Positions 1-5,010 of a stretch of 7,996 nt of DNA are shown here, piece by piece; positions within the stretch are counted from its first letter, which is position 1; every line of letters begins with the position of its first letter. A program made the position numbers and the translations under genes. The notes beneath the pieces were generated by a model. The model saw only the letters and a list, made by a program, of their open reading frames with translations. It ran no database searches and was not told where the DNA came from. Source of the stretch: CAYRMV01 sp964425255 (lineage in GTDB: Bacteria > Bacteroidota > Bacteroidia > Flavobacteriales_D > Crocinitomicaceae); the NCBI GenBank assembly GCA_964425255.1, contig CAYRMV010000146.1, positions 1 to 7,996 of the forward strand, in the 5' to 3' direction.

Positions 1-446
1 CAAAAGATGTGGATGGAAGATCTTTGGGCTGTAATATCGTACTTCCGCATGAACAACAACCGAATCCTTATTTAGACAAATATGTAAACATTGATTATTT
101 CTTTGTTAGAAAAGAGTTACTCCGCAAATATTCGAATGCATTTATTGTTTTCCCTGGAGGATTTGGCACACTGGATGAGTTTTTTGAAACAGTGACTTTA
201 ATTCAAACGAAAAAAACATCTCATTTTCCAATTATTGTGATTGGTTCTGACTTTCATCAGCACTTGATTCAGCACGTTGAAAAAATGGTAGAAACAGGAA
301 CCATTAGTCATGATGACATGAATTTATTATTGATTACTGATGACATTGATGATGCAGTGGCTCATATTCAGAACTATAAAACAAAGCAAAAAAGTAACGA
401 TGACAAAAGCAAACCTATTTGGATTTTAGGAGAAAAAAAGGTCTAA
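1..446 (+). pseudogene. LOG family (TIGR00730) protein, C-terminal half, cut by window start
   Basis: This is the C-terminal part of a Rossmann-fold LOG-family protein (the lysine-decarboxylase-like family that includes cytokinin riboside 5'-monophosphate phosphoribohydrolases). The reading frame is open from base 3 (K-D-V-D-G-R) and ends at TAA at 444-446. The family signature PGGFGTLDE, part of the nucleotide and catalytic site, is encoded at about 152-178, and the family-typical stretch around GCNIVLPHEQ precedes it. The conserved GGGPGIMEAANRGA segment is absent from this fragment but is present at the end of the separate ORF at 1696-1990. Joined, the two would give about 245 residues, a normal family length, with almost no overlap or gap. 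The apparent GTG start at base 9 is an internal codon, not a real start. Family assignment is firm; substrate and cellular role are not determined. Confidence 0.85.
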
Positions 447-472
447 AAAAAACAGAATCAATTATTATTTTT

Positions 473-480
473 TATTTTTG
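473..480 (+). promoter_or_regulatory. Putative Bacteroidota -7 promoter box for the barrel gene
   Basis: TATTTTTG matches the Bacteroidota -7 consensus TAnnTTTG exactly and ends 20 bases before the ATG at 501, leaving a short A-rich leader. No good -33 TTG is seen about 19 bases upstream, so this is a half-supported site. Confidence 0.4.
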
Positions 481-500
481 TCAAGAAAAATTAACTAAAC

Positions 501-1115
501 ATGAAAAAAGCTATTTTATTTTCCATTACTCTCTTCCTTTTCAACTTTATATCTTTTTCACAATCGGTTGAACTTACTCCTCAATTTGGTTATAATTTCA
601 CTTCAACCTACTATTATGGTTACAATCATATTCGATTCAATGAATCCATTGTTTACGGAGGTGGATTATATGTTAGTTTTAATTTAGCAGAAATTGGAGT
701 AAATGTTATGCACCAGAGTACAACTGCAGACGCCTACAATTACATCAGCGATACTTCCGGGGTAAAAGTTGGAATTAGTTCTTTTCATTTTATTGGGAAC
801 CGAGCGATAGATCCTTTAGGGAATGGTAAGTTGTTACCTTATGCTGGTTTAGGTTTAGGAGGATCTTATTTTTATGAAAAAGATGGCAATCAAGAACGAT
901 TCAAAGCCAGTGTTACAATACAAGCCGGGACACGTTTTCAAATTACTAATAAATTAGGCGTAAGAGTTCAAGGAAACATGTTGTTACCTATTTCTGGTAT
1001 TGGATTAGGAATAGGAATAGGATCTGGAGGTGTTTCAGTTGGTGTAAATACGAATTCATCCATGTTACAGTTTGGATTTACAGCTGGCGTTTTCTATAAA
1101 TTTGGCAACAATTAA
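501..1115 (+). CDS. Outer membrane beta-barrel (porin-like) protein
   Basis: This is a complete 204-residue secreted protein. It begins with a signal peptide (MKKA, then a Leu/Phe/Ile-rich core, with likely cleavage near SFSQ at about residue 21). The mature part alternates aromatic and small polar residues in short strands separated by turns (Tyr-rich strand at 37-41, glycine-rich strands at 114-124 and 164-182). It ends with the strand AGVFYKF followed by GNN, close to the terminal aromatic residue expected of barrels folded by the BAM complex. The glycine-rich pattern near residues 164-180 (GIGLGIGIGSGG) is typical of small eight-stranded barrels. No ligand or enzymatic motif is visible, so function beyond outer-membrane localisation is unknown. 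It starts 54 bases after the LOG fragment in the same direction and has its own plausible -7 box. It appears intact, unlike the genes on both sides. Confidence 0.8.
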   Translation: MKKAILFSITLFLFNFISFSQSVELTPQFGYNFTSTYYYGYNHIRFNESIVYGGGLYVSFNLAEIGVNVMHQSTTADAYNYISDTSGVKVGISSFHFIGNRAIDPLGNGKLLPYAGLGLGGSYFYEKDGNQERFKASVTIQAGTRFQITNKLGVRVQGNMLLPISGIGLGIGIGSGGVSVGVNTNSSMLQFGFTAGVFYKFGNN

Positions 1116-1151
1116 TTCTTATTTTGTTTCAAATAATATTGTCACTTATTT

Positions 1152-1604
1152 CTAAATTTTCACATCTTTAACACAGCGAAATCCTAAGTGATTGGTACCA
1201 GTTCGCCAATCGCCTTTACCTTGATCAACCAATCTAAGCGTTGCTATTGCGGTAATTACTTTTGAAATGGATGCAACATGAATGGGGGTTGTTGGATCAA
1301 ATTTCAATTGTGCTTTTTCATCTGCAAAACCTTGATACTTCTCAATAATAATCCTCCCATTTTTAGCAACTAAGAACATTCCATTTAAGTCGTCTAGATT
1401 CAAATTTTCCGAAAAATAAATAGTTAACGAATCTTTGTATGTTTCTTTTTGTTGATCATTCAATGAATTAAAATGTACATAAAATGGGTTTACTTTAGTT
1501 CTTGGTAATATCCGTTTTTCATTCTCAGGGGTACCACTTTTTTGTTTACATGAAGAAAAAAGGTGTGTAAACAATAGTAAAATAAGAGCGAATTTATACT
1601 TCAT
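1152..1604 (-). pseudogene. Chimeric ORF: beta-lactamase-like lipoprotein N-terminus joined to an FGE-like C-terminal tail
   Basis: Residues 1-130 (1215-1604) are the N-terminus of a serine hydrolase of the beta-lactamase/class C family. They include a lipoprotein signal with lipobox near LFSSC (Cys19), the typical GMFLVAKNGRIIIEKYQG strand pair, and the SxxK nucleophile motif S-I-S-K at 112-115 inside HVASISKVITA. The second and third family motifs (YxN, HTG/KTG) should follow further on but are missing. After VDQGK at residue 130 the sequence switches to GDWRTGTNHLGFRCVKDVKI and stops. That tail resembles the C-terminal end of formylglycine-generating-enzyme (SUMF1/GldK-like) proteins, which commonly end with a GFRC motif. 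The ORF is therefore a fusion of a gene start and an unrelated gene end, and the hydrolase must be inactive. The hydrolase assignment is strong; the FGE-like tail is short and tentative. Confidence 0.7.
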
Positions 1605-1695
1605 ACTCGTAAAGATATAGAAACATCATAAAATAACTTAACATCTAAATGGAATGTTCAAACCACTACAATAAATCTGTTAACTTTAAAATTGT

Positions 1696-2001
1696 ATGAA
1701 AGAAAATGAAAATTTATTTTCTCAGGAAGAGAAAAGTTTTTTAAGTGGACCTCGTTCTAGATGGCAAGAGTTAAAATATTCTTTAGGTGTTGTAACCCAA
1801 TTTATAAAAGGTTTCAGAGGTTTGCATTTCGTTGGTCCATGTGTAACCATATTTGGATCAGCACGATTCAAAGAAGATCATACTTACTACAAAATGGCAC
1901 AAGATACAGCCTTTAATTTATCAAAATTAGGATTCACTATTATGACTGGTGGTGGACCAGGAATAATGGAAGCAGCAAATCGAGGAGCTAGTGCGCCATA
2001 A
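1696..2001 (+). pseudogene. LOG family (TIGR00730) protein, N-terminal half, broken at about 1990
   Basis: Starts with ATG at 1696. Residues 1-97 are the N-terminal half of a TIGR00730/LOG protein: a basic leader, VTIFGSARF (first Rossmann strand and loop), then TIMTGGGPGIMEAANRGA, the phosphate-binding loop and following helix. After A97 only S-A-P and a TAA follow, so the catalytic PGGxGTxxE half is missing. That half is found at the left edge of this window and begins almost at the next expected residue (K-D-V). The real gene part ends near 1990; the bases after that belong to a different gene on the opposite strand. A TAACTTTA sequence at 1681-1688 could be a weak -7 box giving a nearly leaderless transcript, divergent from the hydrolase ORF starting at 1604. 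Confidence 0.8.
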
Positions 2002-2150
2002 TTTGTACCGATACAGTGAAACCCATTTCCAAAATCTCTTTTAGGAATTCCATTTAAACTGGGTGCTAATTTACCAAAATAAGTCTGGTTGTATTGTCCT
2101 TTTACTCCCAAAGTAAGACAACAAAAAAATACGATTAGATAAGTTTTCAT
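1993..2150 (-). pseudogene. N-terminal fragment of an unrecognised secreted protein
   Basis: ATG at 2150 (minus strand) opens a fragment with a clear signal peptide: MKTYL, the hydrophobic core IVFFCCLTLGV, and likely cleavage near KGQ (residues 17-19). About 34 further residues follow, including FGKLAPSLNG and GNGFHCIGTNYG. The frame then runs into the antisense of the LOG fragment near 1993, so the gene is cut at that junction and the rest of the ORF (to 1887) is not its own sequence. I do not recognise the family. A good -7 box and a small palindrome lie directly upstream, consistent with a genuine gene start. The two cysteines in the signal peptide do not form a convincing lipobox. Confidence 0.5.
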
Positions 2151-2152
2151 AA

Positions 2153-2174
2153 TTTGATCTTTGAATCAAAATTA
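2153..2174 (-). promoter_or_regulatory. Putative promoter -7 box with overlapping palindrome
   Basis: On the minus strand TAATTTTG (2167-2174) matches TAnnTTTG and lies 16 bases from the ATG at 2150. It overlaps a perfect 6-bp inverted repeat, TTTGAT-N6-ATCAAA (2153-2170), which could be an operator. No well-spaced -33 TTG is seen; the nearest candidate CAA on the plus strand, at 2201-2203, is 26 bases away, which is too far. Confidence 0.35.
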
Positions 2175-2270
2175 ACGATGTAATTCGTTTTGAAAAATCC
2201 CAATTTTGCAACATTTAATGGAAAATATACAAATCAAAAGTAAAAAAAGGATTGTTTTACCAAGAACAAA

Positions 2271-2492
2271 GAATCAGCCCGACGAACTACACCTCTGATT
2301 TAACAAAGAACCGTCACCATGCAGTTTACTTGTGCCAGCAATTTTCTAAGGATAAAAGTTGATTTTGGTAATTTACTTTCTTTCCAGTTCTCAACTAAAC
2401 CGAACATCTCATCTTGAAGTGCCATAGCTTTTTTTGAACGAAATTCAGGATTTTTATGCTTTTATAAAAGATGTAGTTGGTCGGGCGGATAC
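2271..2492. mobile_element. 222-bp unit bounded by imperfect terminal inverted repeats (possible deleted IS or MITE-like remnant)
   Basis: The left arm GAATCAGCCCGACGAACTAC (2271-2290) and the reverse complement of the right arm GTATCCGCCCGACCAACTAC (2473-2492) match at 17 of 20 positions. Between them lies an IS66-accessory-like remnant on the minus strand whose start is 47 bases from the right arm, the arrangement expected when the first gene follows the left end of an IS66-type element. I see no matching 8-bp target duplication outside the arms. The rest of 2175-2579 holds no intact gene. An internally deleted insertion sequence is an inference. Confidence 0.4.
2300..2425 (-). pseudogene. 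IS66 accessory protein (TnpA/OrfA)-like N-terminal remnant
   Basis: A 41-residue minus-strand ORF from ATG at 2425 to TAA at 2300-2302. Its first 28 residues (MALQDEMFGLVENWKESKLP then KSTFILRK) resemble the N-terminal helix-turn-helix segment of IS66-family accessory proteins, with the spaced pattern MF-L-V-W-S-L that precedes the usual 'F..YW..KY' region. The expected continuation is missing, and the sequence runs into an unrelated short tail and a stop. The frame is also open just upstream (PEFRSKKA). It sits inside the inverted-repeat unit and reads away from the RHS locus. The resemblance is from family knowledge on a short stretch, so the call is moderate. Confidence 0.4.
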
Positions 2493-2512
2493 GGAAAATA
2501 TTTCGATAAATG

Positions 2513-2549
2513 AAAACCCCGAACAACTCTAAAGCTATTCGGGGTTTTT
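2513..2549 (-). terminator. Strong rho-independent terminator closing the RHS array
   Basis: An 11-bp perfect stem, AAAACCCCGAA (2513-2523) with TTCGGGGTTTT (2538-2548), around a 14-base loop. Read leftward it lies 31 bases after the last immunity gene stop (2580) and is followed by a TTTTCATTT tract. It also has a T-run in the rightward direction, so it may be bidirectional. Confidence 0.85.
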
Positions 2550-2579
2550 GAATGAACTAGAATTTATATAAATTACAAA

Positions 2580-2900
2580 TCAATGTAAATCAGGTAATTT
2601 ATAAATCGTTTCTACTAAATATATTTTATCGTTAAAATAAAAATATGTCGTATCTAAACATTTTGTTAATACCTTAACTTCTATTAAATTATCATCATTG
2701 CAATTTACTTTTAGTACTCTTTTTAATTCGCCACAATATAGCGTATCGTTAAAATAGACAGAATCAATTTGAGTCATTATTTTTTCTTTTATTTGTTTAG
2801 ATTTTTTTGTAATATCTACTACACATTTTTTATTAAACTTACTAAGTCCACAACTGTACAATAAACAACAAACAAATAATAGTGATAATAACATTTTCAT
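2580..2900 (-). CDS. Putative immunity lipoprotein of the distal RHS tip
   Basis: A 106-residue lipoprotein: MKM, hydrophobic core, lipobox LLYSC with Cys17 as the lipid site, then a soluble domain of about 85 residues. The mature domain contains paired short strands (DSVYFNDTLYCGEL, TTYFYFNDKIYLVE) and three cysteines after the lipobox cysteine. I do not recognise the family. It begins 11 bases after the stop of the distal RHS tip and is the last gene before the terminator, the standard place for the immunity partner of an RHS toxin. A lipid anchor with no large membrane domain would put it in the periplasm or on the inner face of the outer membrane, which would fit a toxin acting in the envelope. 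The immunity role is inferred from position only. Confidence 0.65.
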   Translation of the reverse strand: MKMLLSLLFVCCLLYSCGLSKFNKKCVVDITKKSKQIKEKIMTQIDSVYFNDTLYCGELKRVLKVNCNDDNLIEVKVLTKCLDTTYFYFNDKIYLVETIYKLPDLH

Positions 2901-2911
2901 AAAAACTCTTT

Positions 2912-3895
2912 TTAATTCCCTGTTGCTTTTATTTCGGGAGCAGGTAATACAATGTCTTTTACTTTCCCTAATTTTTCTGCAATTTTTCCAGATTCATCAT
3001 TTTTCCCATGTCCCCCACTAACATAAGTTCCATTTGCTTTTACATTATTATAAAATATAACATAATCAGAAGTATATTTTATAAAATATAAAAAATGTCC
3101 CGCTTCATGATTAAGTGAATATTCCCCTGTTTCAACATCAGGAGATGTTAAATTGACTCCATCTGCAATTTTCACACTAACTGTATTACTCTTTTTTAAA
3201 TCTTTTGAATATGGTTTAGCATTAGCTGGCTCTCCTGTATAAACAAAACTATTAAATCCAAAAGCACCAGTCTCTAACATCTCATCTGTATTCACACTGA
3301 ATAAGGCAAAATCAGTTGATTGACCATCAACTTCACCGTATAAATTTGGAGAAGATTGCTTCCATCTATCAATTATTCCCTGCGTTATGTTTGCTCTTGA
3401 ATCAGCAGCATTAAAAGCTTTGGTCGCATTATCGGCTTTCTTCCCTAAGTTTTTATATTCTTTCCAATCTTTTTTATTTCCACCTTGCTTAATAAAATCT
3501 TTTTTGCTTGTTTCATCACTAATATTATGGGAAGTCTTAAAATCTGTAAGGCTGTTGTTTGCACTCACCATTTTTTCTTTCTTTTGGTCAGCAATTGCTC
3601 TATCCCCATTTATTATTTTATCCCCAAAAGGGTCATTGTAACGCACAGGATTATTGTCCATTGAACAATATGGAGATTGCCAAGGCTGTGTTACTGGATC
3701 AACACTTAACCATCTCCCAATACGAGGGTCTAACATTCTAAACTCAGTAGCATAGCTATTCCCCTCGCCTTTGATTTCATCGTCTTTCTCAGAGCCTTGG
3801 TATCCAAATCGATACTCACTCCCTCCATTTTTCCCTGGCATTGTCATACCGAATGGGAAGTAGTCGGTGTATTGGATTACGTTGGGGTTGAACAT
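2912..3895 (-). CDS. Orphan RHS core stub with HEAGH metallopeptidase-like C-terminal domain
   Basis: A 327-residue ORF. Residues 1-92 are the end of an RHS repeat-associated core (TIGR03696 type): QYTDYFPFGMTMPG, YRFGYQGSEKDDEIKG, then the hallmark DPRIGRWLSVDP at 56-67 and NNPVRYNDPFGD, after which RHS proteins switch to a variable toxin. Residues 93-327 are the variable domain: a Lys-rich, helical first part (about 95-165) and a zincin-type motif HEAGH at 263-267 in SLNHEAGHFLYF. A possible third metal ligand lies near GGHGKNDESGK (295-304). The domain is probably a zinc-dependent peptidase-like toxin, but other folds carry HExxH. It has no signal peptide or secretion segment and starts exactly where its shared block with the second core begins, so it is a displaced tip. 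Its own ATG and a plausible promoter just upstream might allow expression. Confidence 0.75.
   Translation of the reverse strand: MFNPNVIQYTDYFPFGMTMPGKNGGSEYRFGYQGSEKDDEIKGEGNSYATEFRMLDPRIGRWLSVDPVTQPWQSPYCSMDNNPVRYNDPFGDKIINGDRAIADQKKEKMVSANNSLTDFKTSHNISDETSKKDFIKQGGNKKDWKEYKNLGKKADNATKAFNAADSRANITQGIIDRWKQSSPNLYGEVDGQSTDFALFSVNTDEMLETGAFGFNSFVYTGEPANAKPYSKDLKKSNTVSVKIADGVNLTSPDVETGEYSLNHEAGHFLYFIKYTSDYVIFYNNVKANGTYVSGGHGKNDESGKIAEKLGKVKDIVLPAPEIKATGN
3804..3892 (-). repeat. 89-bp RHS core repeat, copy 1 (distal)
   Basis: Matches 7185-7273 base for base except two adjacent changes (TG versus AA at 3842-3843 and 7223-7224). It encodes FNPNVIQYTDYFPFGM and the following 13 or so residues. The match ends abruptly at 3892 next to an unrelated AT-rich leader. 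Confidence 0.9.
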
Positions 3896-3917
3896 ACAGG
3901 GAACTTTAAATTTTAAT

Positions 3918-3950
3918 CAAATATAAATTTTTAACTTGAAAATAGCTCAA
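3918..3950 (-). promoter_or_regulatory. Putative Bacteroidota promoter upstream of the orphan RHS tip
   Basis: On the minus strand a -33 TTG (3948-3950) and a -7 TATATTTG (3918-3925, matching TAnnTTTG) are separated by 22 bases, within the known 17-23 range. The -7 box is 22 bases from the ATG at 3895, so transcription would start about 15 bases before the start codon. Confidence 0.45.
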
Positions 3951-3953
3951 GTT
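3933..3953. repeat. Inverted repeat overlapping the -33 region
   Basis: Perfect 7-bp arms AACTTGA (3933-3939) and TCAAGTT (3947-3953) around a 7-base loop. It overlaps the putative -33 element of the distal tip promoter, so it could be an operator. Neither strand has a convincing T-run directly after it, which makes a terminator less likely. Confidence 0.4.
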
Positions 3954-4028
3954 GGAGTTGTTTATCGGTTCTGAGTTTCGAATTATCTTTCTTCATGAAG
4001 TTTATCCCTTACTATTTTTCTTAACGAT

Positions 4029-4064
4029 ATTTTACATATTCTGAGTATCAATTTTACATATTCT
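4029..4064. repeat. Pair of 14-bp direct repeats with 22-bp period
   Basis: ATTTTACATATTCT occurs at 4029-4042 and again at 4051-4064, identical, spaced 22 bp start to start (about two helical turns). They lie about 80-115 bp upstream of the putative promoter of the orphan RHS tip, a spacing and layout seen for direct-repeat-binding regulators. They are not part of any recognisable coding sequence. Confidence 0.5.
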
Positions 4065-4082
4065 CTAAAATAGCATTTCAAC

Positions 4083-4123
4083 GCATTACCTGTGGTGCTG
4101 CCGTTGGCGGTGATAACACTACC
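4083..4123. repeat. 41-bp module-boundary repeat, copy A
   Basis: Matches copy B (4933-4973) at 37 of 41 positions; shared features are GCATTACCTG, GGTGCTGCC and GGCGGTGATAACA. It starts 45 bases past the stop of the immunity gene at 4169 and lies before the next RHS tip. With copy B it brackets one toxin-immunity module. Confidence 0.8.
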
Positions 4124-4168
4124 ACGCTTATATTAGTTCTGTTTTAAGCATAGTTATTTATTATTTTG

Positions 4169-4636
4169 CTAATCTGATTCACGACTTAGACTATCGTCTT
4201 TATATGTGTAATGTATGAAATAAATATCGTCTGGGATTGAGATGTTTGGGGAAAACCCTAAAGGTATTGTTGAAAAGGTTTTAAAATCATCACTTTTCGA
4301 CAGAAAGGGTAATAAATTTTCTTTATTTACCCCTGTATCTCTGTATAAAAATAAAACGTTATTACAATAAAAGTAACCAACATATTGAAAAGTATCAATA
4401 ACTCCTTTTGTAGTATAGAATCTAAGGTGATTTATATCATTCTCTTTCTGTACAATAAGAGTAAATATACTATCTGTGTAGGATTCTTCATTATTATCCA
4501 TATAGTTTTTTATGTCCTCTTGAAGTAATTTTTCCAACTTATCATCAATTAACAATTTTCTTATTTTTTTGCCTTGATAAGATTCATTAATACTACAAGA
4601 ACTTAGTAATGAAATGATAAAAAACAATCTAATCAT
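4169..4636 (-). CDS. Putative immunity lipoprotein (third module)
   Basis: A 155-residue lipoprotein: MIRLFFIISLL, lipobox LLSSC with Cys14, then a soluble domain. The domain has an acidic and lysine-rich first part (KLEKLLQEDIKNY) followed by strand-like segments (HLRFYTTKGVI, TFQYVGYFYCNN, DIYFIHYTY). No enzyme motif or known family is recognised. It starts 6 bases after the stop of the small ORF at 4643-4918 and the pair is bracketed by the 41-bp repeats, so I infer that it protects against that toxin tip. Like its counterparts elsewhere in the array it would be lipid-anchored in the cell envelope. Confidence 0.6.
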   Translation of the reverse strand: MIRLFFIISLLSSCSINESYQGKKIRKLLIDDKLEKLLQEDIKNYMDNNEESYTDSIFTLIVQKENDINHLRFYTTKGVIDTFQYVGYFYCNNVLFLYRDTGVNKENLLPFLSKSDDFKTFSTIPLGFSPNISIPDDIYFIHYTYKDDSLSRESD

Positions 4637-4642
4637 TTTGAA

Positions 4643-4918
4643 TTAAATATTTGTAGGTTTTACTGATCCGTATTTATTATATTCAACATATCGACCTGTT
4701 GCAGGTAAGAATATTTTATACATTATAGGAAGAACAAAGTCATCACTATTTTTATACTTTGATTCGTAATTTGCATCTCCCCATTTGGTATATCCCCTAT
4801 CTCTCCATTTTCCCCCAGCAACCGCGCGTGTCCTCACACCCTTTGCAAATATAGCGTTGCTCACCATTCCTACTTTTTCCATTCTTGACATTGTTTTCCA
4901 ATCCACATTTTTTTGCAC
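4643..4918 (-). CDS. Short orphan RHS tip-like ORF (third module, probable toxin remnant)
   Basis: A 91-residue ORF starting with GTG at 4918; an in-frame TGA lies only three codons upstream, so it is not joined to any RHS core. The sequence is basic in its middle (FAKGVRTRAVAGGKWRDRG) and aromatic and charged afterwards (YTKWGDANYESKYKNSDDF), ending VKPTNI. There is no signal peptide. I do not recognise a toxin family. It is immediately followed by a lipoprotein gene (6-base gap) and preceded by the 41-bp repeat copy B, the layout of a displaced toxin-immunity module. It may be a truncated C-terminal part of a longer toxin domain, and it could be silent because no promoter or secretion signal is attached. 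Confidence 0.5.
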   Translation of the reverse strand: MQKNVDWKTMSRMEKVGMVSNAIFAKGVRTRAVAGGKWRDRGYTKWGDANYESKYKNSDDFVLPIMYKIFLPATGRYVEYNKYGSVKPTNI

Positions 4919-4932
4919 TTTATTTCATCAAA

Positions 4933-4973
4933 GCATTACCTGAGGTGCTGCCTTAGGCGGTGATAACATTACC
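4933..4973. repeat. 41-bp module-boundary repeat, copy B
   Basis: Second copy of the 41-bp repeat at 4083-4123 (37/41). It starts 37 bases past the immunity gene stop at 5011 and ends 14 bases before the GTG of the next small ORF. The heptamer CATTACC occurs at both ends of this copy and once more directly beyond it (4974-4980), with a related TATTACC further on. Confidence 0.8.
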
Positions 4974-5010
4974 CATTACCCGCTTTCACTATAACTAACA
5001 CCTATTACCT

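Noticed and set aside
1161..1169. Nine-base inverted match to AAAGATGTG at bases 3-11, a possible recombination site
   Set aside because: Both occurrences encode K-D-V in proteins where this is expected, and nine bases in AT-rich sequence is weak.
2464..2480. AAAAGATGT followed by similar bases here and at the window start, hinting at a third piece of LOG
   Set aside because: Similarity stops after about 15 bases and the encoded residues do not follow the LOG pattern; likely chance in AT-rich DNA.
2428..2532. Plus-strand open stretch ending ADTENISINENPEQL and stop, a possible gene end before the terminator
   Set aside because: Only 34 codons, bounded by a TAG at 2425-2427, overlapping the inverted-repeat arm and the terminator stem, with no recognisable family.
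3387..3741. Plus-strand open frames opposite the RHS stub
   Set aside because: They lie antisense to a convincingly coding RHS/toxin frame, with no start signal and low-complexity hydrophobic content.
4029..4064. Direct repeats as a minimal CRISPR array
   Set aside because: Only two 14-bp units with an 8-bp spacer and no cas genes.
4083..4123. 41-bp repeat as an integron attC-type recombination site
   Set aside because: No RYYYAAC/GTTRRRY core pair in the right places and no integrase in the window.
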